Part shown: positions 58,792 through 64,000 of the stretch, in pieces | Numbering within the stretch: position 1 is the first letter of the stretch | How the letters are laid out: each line of letters starts with the position of its first letter | Assembly: GCA_025449115.1 (NCBI GenBank) | Contig: JAHLKC010000013.1 | Span: 346,001 to 410,000 of the forward strand | Length of the DNA stretch: 64,000 bases | From: Chytridium lagenaria | Lineage: Eukaryota > Chytridiomycota > Chytridiomycetes > Chytridiales > Chytridiaceae | Reading direction: 5' to 3' | Position numbers and translations under genes: made by a program | The notes under the pieces: model-generated | Told to the model about the DNA's origin: nothing | The model's input: the letters and a program-made list of their open reading frames with translations, nothing else | Databases searched by the model: none

Positions 58792-61700
58792 ATGGCTACT
58801 GCTACAACTACAACAACAACCACCATGACCACCACCTCCAAACCCCTATCTTCTTCAATGATGCATCAACATCAACATCATCATCATCATCATCAACATC
58901 CCATCAACCTGATGCCAGGGCATCCTCTCAACGCTACATCCTCTTATCCTTCAACAACATCAACGCCATTACAGCAGCAACAGCAACAACAACTTGGTGG
59001 TAATGCTGCACAGCAACGTATTCAACATCACCAGCGAATGCTCGCTCTCACCACCACCTCATCATCATCACCTCTTGAGGCTACCACCGTGAGTCCTTTT
59101 TCTTCTTTCTTGTCGTGTACCCCTTTTCATTTCAACCCATTCCACCCACCCATCCATTCCATCCATCCATCCACCCTTTATTATTCATTTATTAAATAAA
59201 GATAAACTCTTTTTTATTATTCTTATCAAGCAACAACCTTGTTTTTACTTTGTAATTACTATTTACAGTTATAACTCTTTTCCTTTTTAATTTAAAAATT
59301 GCTTTTCATTAGACCAAAACCTTGCTTAGCCACCCGCCCCACCTCACTACCACAATGACCCCTTCTTTGGCATCAGCACCACCACCACCACCCCCTCCTT
59401 CTTCTTCTTCTTCTCTCCTTCATTCACCCATCGACATCACCCACCTTCATCACCATCAGCATCATCATCTCCAGCGATACCAGCACCGCACATTGTCATC
59501 AGGCAATGCTGTGCCAGCCCCAAACAATTACCCAAACACCCAAGACAAGCTCGCCCACAAGTGCAAAATTTCTCAAGCGCCCCCACATTCGCTTTCCCAC
59601 CCTCACTCGCACTCAGCAGCAGCAGCAGAAACAGCAGGAACAGAAGCACCTGATTCAGAATTCCAAGCTGTCCCGTTGACCGACAACGACAACGACAACG
59701 TCAACACCACCACCACATCCACATCCACATCCCCTCTTTTACTGTTAAAAAAAACACTTGTTGTTGATCAAAATAGTTCTACCAAACCACCAACATCCAT
59801 GCTCTCCCACATGCCACCTCTATCCATTCTTCCCTTCTCACCATCCACATCCACATCCACCTCCATCACTCTATCATCACCTCCATCCACCCCAGACCTC
59901 CTCAAGGATCGTCCCTGGGATCCGACCACCTCCACCCAAGAAACCATTGCTGGAACACGTCACATCCTCAATCCGTTACCCAAATGCCTCTCCGACAACC
60001 CGTCCTCATCAAAACGTCTCCGTGCAACATCCCTCTTTATCGCCTGCTACGCCGTCGAACTCTGGACAGGAGACATTCTCCCCATTGATGACCCTTACAT
60101 CACCTACTTTGCCAAATTCGCCTCCAAAGTCCTTCGCGCTACCTCCACCGAACCTCCCACTGCTCTCGTGTCGCTCATGTACATGGAGAGGTTGAGGAGA
60201 AGATGCAACGAGGACATGAATGATGAAACGGTGATGCAACGACGCATGTCAACAACAGCTGCTTCTACCCCAGATCTATCGGCTGCATCGAAAACCCGAC
60301 GAGCGTCTGCTGGAGACGCTGCAAGCGGTGTTGCCTCGTACCTTGGACTATGGCGTTCGATTCCACGTGGGAGTGAGCATAGGGTGTGGTCAGCGGCGTT
60401 GATGCTTGCTGATGCGAGTTTGAATGATAATGCGTTTTTGTGTAGGAGTTGGGGTGAGGTGACTGGGATACCGACGTGTGAGTGTGTAGCGATGAGACGG
60501 TGTTTTTTGGCATGTATTGATCATGATTTGAGTACTGGTGGGGAAGTTGGGTTTGGGGCGATGGAAGTTGCTTTTGGAAGGTTTGTGGGGGAGGGGATGG
60601 GGGTTGGAGAGATGAGTGGGGATGTTGGGGGAGGGGAGGAGGCTGTGAAGGTGGAGTGGGGGGTTGGGGTTTGGGGGTGGGAGATGGGACCGGAGGTTGT
60701 TGGGAGGGCTTGGGAGGATGCGGGGCGAGAGGTTGATGGGAAGAGGAGGAGGGGGGTGAGGAAGTCGCTTGTTGGGTTGAGGGATGGGGTTGTTGAGTTT
60801 GTGAAGGGGAGGGAGAGGGAGGTGTTGAAGAGGATGAGGGAGAGGGCGATGGAGGGGGTGAAGGGTGTGAGAGACGACAGGGAGGGTGATGGAGGTGTTG
60901 TTGGGGATTTGATTGATTTGGATGGGCTTTGTTTGAGGTCACCTTGTTTGGGGAGTGCTGGGAGTAAAAGCGATTGGACTGTTGTTGAGCTTGTAGGTGG
61001 TGGTGGTGGTGGTGGGGATGATGGGATGACGCCTTTGAGTGGGACGACGGTGGTGGGGAGTTTGAAGTGTGGATGTGTGAAGCATGTGGGGAGGGTGAGG
61101 TCGCCGAGGTCGAGGTATGGGAGTGGAGTGAGTGTTGGGAGTGTGGGGACAGCTGTTGCGAGTCCTTCTGGGGAGGCGAAGGGGTGGTGGTGGAATCAGG
61201 GGGGGAGTGTGTGGCGTCACCGGAGGAAGGGAATGAAGAGGGGAGTGGGAAGAAGGGGTGGGGGTGGTGGGATGCTGTTGTTGGAGAGGGGGGGAAGATG
61301 GCGGGGAGGGGTAGTGGGGTGGCGCCGAGTGTGCCGATGGTGGGACATCCGAGGAGGTTGAGAAGGGCAACGGTGCATGGGGGGGAAAGGATTTATGTGC
61401 CTGGGAGTGTGATGCCGACGATGGCACTTGGGTCTAGGAATGGTGGTGGTGGTGGTAGTGGTGGGGGAGCTGCAGGAGCGCTTGCAGCGACGCTTGGATG
61501 GATGTTCGGGAATCATCATGCGTCATCATTGTCAACCACGCTTGAACGACGGTCATCGAATGCGTCGACTTGCTCAACGTCTTCGTCTTTATCGAATGGG
61601 GGGTCGTTTGGGGCGCCTGATGTGTGGTGGGATGAGAAGAAGGAGGAGAGTTTGCCGCCGCTACCTGAATGGAGGGGCGGGCATATGAAGACTGGGGCGG

Positions 61701-61876
61701 GGTGTCATCAGCGGGCGGTGTCGAGTAGTTCGGTGTTGCCGGGGTTGGGACCGCATGTTGGGTATCATCGTGGAGGTGGGGGGTCGCCTTATCCGCAGCA
61801 TGGATGGGGGAAGAGTGGGGAGGCTGTGGTTGTTGTTGGGAAGGGGAGGGATGGGAAGGGAGCGGCGTTTGTGTGA
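58792..61876 (+). CDS. PHO80/PCL-type cyclin with long low-complexity flanks
   Basis: Exon 1 (ATG 58792) encodes Thr, His and Gln runs (TTTTTTTMTTTSKPL, then QHQHHHHHHQH, then LQQQQQQQ) and ends at a GTGAGT donor near 59089. After a T-rich intron, exon 2 (about 59313-61876) continues TKTLLSHPPHL and Ser/Pro-rich sequence. The cyclin box spans about 60000-60600: SSKRLRATSLFIACYAVELW, FASKVLRATSTEPPTALVSL, YMERLRRRC, then VWSAALMLADASLNDNAFLC and RSWGEVTGIPTCECVAMRR. This is the PHO80/PCL pattern (ALxLAxKxLxDNxxxNxxWxEVxGI). The partner would be a Pho85-type kinase. The C-terminal half is Gly/Arg/Glu-rich. The sense strand switches from C-rich to extremely G-rich inside exon 2. Confidence 0.85.
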
Positions 61877-62265
61877 AAATGCTTGTTTTTTTATATTTTT
61901 TTTTTTTTTGAAAGTGTATATATGGTTGTTGTTTATGATGTCTTTGTTGTGCGTTTTTGTTTTTTGTTGTTTAAAAACCCTTTCTTCCTTTTTTTTTACT
62001 TTCTCCTATTTTTCTTTATACATATATATATCCCCCGTTTGTTTGATTTGTAGTTTGAGTGTGTTTTTTTTTGTTACCAGTTTTTGAGAATTGAGTTGTG
62101 GAAGGTTGTTTTCCCTCTTTTATATTTTTTTTCCTCATTTGTTTTATATGCTTTGTGAGGTGTGTATGATACTGTGTGTTTGGGAATTGGGTGGGAGTGT
62201 TGGAAGGGAGGGTTGGTTTAACCATGAATATATATCTTTTTTCTTTATTTCTGTAATTTGGGTGT

Positions 62266-62305
62266 GGGTTTTTGGAATGAGGGTTTTTGGAATGAGGGTT
62301 TTTGC
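62266..62305. repeat. 15-bp tandem repeat
   Basis: GGGTTTTTGGAATGA at 62266-62280 and 62281-62295, followed by a partial third copy (GGGTTTTTG). Confidence 0.9.
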
Positions 62306-62429
62306 GGGATGGGGTGTTGGCTCCACAGCGATGTTTTGATGTTGTTGTGGACGAGATGGTTTCCGAGACTGGAAATCGATCTTGCGATGAGAAGTTTATG
62401 GAGGGTGATTGAACACTATTACTTTTTAG

Positions 62430-62493
62430 ACCACTCTGTTCAGTGCTTCGTTGTGATCTTTTTAAACCACTCTGCTCGGTGCATCGTTGTGAT
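62430..62493. repeat. 36-bp-period direct repeat, two copies
   Basis: ACCACTCTGTTCAGTGCTTC at 62430 and ACCACTCTGCTCGGTGCATC at 62466, each followed by GTTGTGAT. Confidence 0.85.
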
Positions 62494-62799
62494 GGCATGG
62501 GTATCTTTTTGATGGACGTGCTGGTTTTTTGGGTGATCAGTCTCGCGTACTCCATTGCATTTGACATTTTTGATCTGTGATCTTTTGACCAACAACAACC
62601 AGCAAAAAACTTGAAAAGGTAACTTGAGCGAATCAAAAGCTTCCCCATGTTCCTACCCCCTCCCCGTCATTCCTCTTCCCCGATCTCTCCTTCACTCACC
62701 ATCACCCAAAAACATCAAAGAAAATCATTATTTTGGTGCATGTTGACATAACACACCCCCGCCCTTTTTCACCCACAGATCATTTTCAAGGCATCCATC

Positions 62800-64000
62800 A
62801 TGTTCCAACCCGCAAACACCCGTATCCTCTTCAACCAATTCCTCTTCCTCATCACCGGAATGGCAAAGTAACCCCCTCCCACCCCCCCCCCCTCCCCAAT
62901 CTCACCCTTTTTTCCCCTATAGCACCCTCGGCGCCCAATGGCTCAAATACCAACACGCCGCTGAAGCCCTCTCGTTCCTCACCCTTCTATCGCAGTACCT
63001 GGGGATGTTTCTTGTCGTCTTGTTGCCGACACCGGTGCCTGTCAAGTCTACCGGGAATCTTGTGGAGAGGGTGAAGGAACGGATGGGCGCTTTTGGGGAG
63101 GTGTCGAGGGGGGGGGTGATGGCGGTGGCGGCTTTTGATGTTGTGGGGAATATGGTGTTGGCTGCTGGCTTGTTTTTGACGGGGAGTGGGTTGTATATGG
63201 TGGTGAGTACGATTTCCCACTCGCTTTTTTTTTTTTTGTAAAGAACATATGGGATGGAGGTCTCTTCCCCCATTTTTTTTTTATTGTAAAGAACGTACGG
63301 GATGGAGGTTTCGCTTCCCCCCCTTTTTTATTTTGTAATGAACATACGAGGTCTCTTGCCCACGTTTTTTTTTTTTGTTTTTTTTTGGTTTTTTCTTCTA
63401 ATGGTGATTTTTTTGTTGGTAGATTTATTCTAGTATTATTGTGTTTACGGCGTTGGGGAATCGGGTATTGTTGAAAAAGGTGATTTCGAGGAGACAGTGG
63501 GTTGCGGTTGTTGTGATTACGGTGGGGTTGAGTATTACGGCCATTGGGAATCATGGTGAGTGTTTTTGTGTTGTTTTTTTTTTTTTTCCGCGACTTTTCT
63601 TTTTTGTTTGGGTTGTTGGAATCGTCTTTTTACGTTGTTTGGATGGTGGGAGTTTTGTTAGTGATATTGTATTGTTTTTTTGGCTTGGTTATTGGAATCG
63701 TCTTTTGGTGGTTTTGGATGTTGTGAGTTTGGTTAATGGTATTGTCTCTTGCCGTTGTTGGTTTTATGGTTTGGTTATTGGTGTCTTCTCTTTACGTTGT
63801 TTGGATGTTGTGATTTTTGTTATTGGTTATGTCTCTCTTGCCGTTGTTTGGATGTTGTGGGCTTTCGTTCAACGAATTCAACGTCATGTCGAGAGATATT
63901 AACCCCTTATTCTTTTCGTTCTTTTTTTATGTTTTTTTTCGGTCGGGTCCGTGGACTTTAAACCATACTAAATTATGGTTTCAACTCTTAGCCAAGGGTC
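62800..64000 (+). CDS. SLC35F/EamA-type transporter, 3' part beyond right edge
   Basis: The ATG at 62800 gives MFQPANTRILFNQFLFLITG and MAN. A short intron then leads to TLGAQWLKYQHAAEALSFLT and LLSQYLGMFLVVLLPTPVPV. The motif 'LxTGxxNTLxxxW' followed by 'QxxGMF' is that of SLC35F6-like proteins. Next come VMAVAAFDVVGNMVLAAGLF and, after an intron with tandem repeats, YSSIIVFTALGNRVLLKKVI and SRRQWVAVVVITVGLSITAI, ending at a GTGAGT donor near 63555. These match the DxxGxxLxxxGLxxTxxSxYxM and 'RRxxWxxVxxIxxGL' blocks. Family members are multi-pass transporters of nucleotide sugars or unknown solutes, often lysosomal or Golgi. The rest lies after a repeat-filled intron, probably outside the window. 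Confidence 0.72.
63226..63378 (+). repeat. Intronic tandem repeat, three units of about 50-57 bp
   Basis: Each unit is a T run, then TTGTAAAGAACATATGGGAT (or GTACGGGAT), then GGAGGT and TCTTCCCCC. Copies start near 63226, 63272 and 63328, inside the intron after the SLC35F-like exon ending YMV. Confidence 0.8.
63590..63880 (+). repeat. Intronic tandem repeat, three to four degenerate units of about 70-90 bp
   Basis: TTGGAATCGTCTTTT, then GTTGTTTGGATG(GT)TG(GT)GA, then TTGGTTA and GTCTCTTGCCGTTG recur from about 63600 to 63880, after the donor near 63555. Same gene as the previous intronic repeat but a different unit. Confidence 0.7.

Larger units (their letters stand above)
61877..62799. other. 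Intergenic with short direct repeats
   Basis: About 920 bases, T-rich. It contains a 15-bp repeat and a 36-bp-period repeat (listed separately). No gene is supported. Confidence 0.45.

Noticed and set aside
60265..61427. Minus-strand Ser/Pro/His-rich frames of 160-225 codons
   Set aside because: Shadows of the G-rich half of the cyclin exon; the sense frame carries the cyclin box.
62430..62493. Two spaced repeats considered as a CRISPR-like array
   Set aside because: Only two units, eukaryotic context, spacer of a few bases, no cas genes.

Overview
The window is nuclear DNA of an early-diverging fungus, most likely a zoosporic (chytrid-type) lineage. This is inferred from short GT-AG introns in almost every gene, a chitin deacetylase, a WSC-type wall sensor, fungal arrestin-like adaptors, an F-box/ankyrin protein, a PHO80/PCL-type cyclin and a tandem pair of DOMON plus copper type II monooxygenases, a family shared with animals. 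No rRNA, tRNA, CRISPR array or transposase was seen. Many conserved genes change reading frame at A, C, G or T runs without a credible splice site. The simplest reading is a draft assembly with homopolymer indels, so 'broken' genes should be judged with care.

Layout, left to right. 1-7 kb (minus): CDC16/APC6 (its C-terminus runs off the left edge), peptidyl-tRNA hydrolase, a large uncharacterised helical protein. 7.1-8.2 kb: head-to-head 5' fragments of an ETR1/MECR-like reductase and a NUC1/EndoG-like nuclease, both cut short. 8.3-12.7 kb (plus): a small unknown gene, a P5-type protein disulfide isomerase, then unresolved exons with local duplications. 13.3-14.4 kb (minus): protein-L-isoaspartate methyltransferase. 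15.4-21.2 kb (plus): chitin deacetylase with a membrane tail, and F-box/ankyrin protein. 22.4-38 kb (minus): MFS transporter, VPS4, a 2-oxoglutarate/Fe(II) oxygenase, three tandem arrestin-like genes, and a gene with a VPS9-like look. 38-51.5 kb (plus): a large serine-rich protein, a WSC sensor, two DOMON/PHM-like monooxygenases, a repeat protein. 52-55 kb (minus): FMP25-like RCC1-repeat protein and a tiny gene. 55.7-64 kb (plus): F-box protein, cyclin, and an SLC35F-type transporter running off the right edge.

Coherent themes are membrane traffic and protein turnover (VPS4, three arrestins with LPxY ubiquitin-ligase docking motifs, a possible VPS9 protein, two F-box proteins, APC6) and the cell surface (chitin deacetylase, WSC sensor, secreted or anchored copper monooxygenases). 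The most unusual sequence-level signal is that many exons start very C-rich on the sense strand and turn sharply G-rich toward their 3' end, on both DNA strands. Other points are a divergent pair of truncated genes only 23 bp apart, paired loss of a disulfide in one monooxygenase copy, sense-oriented CATC microsatellites just upstream of several start codons, and tandem duplications confined to introns.
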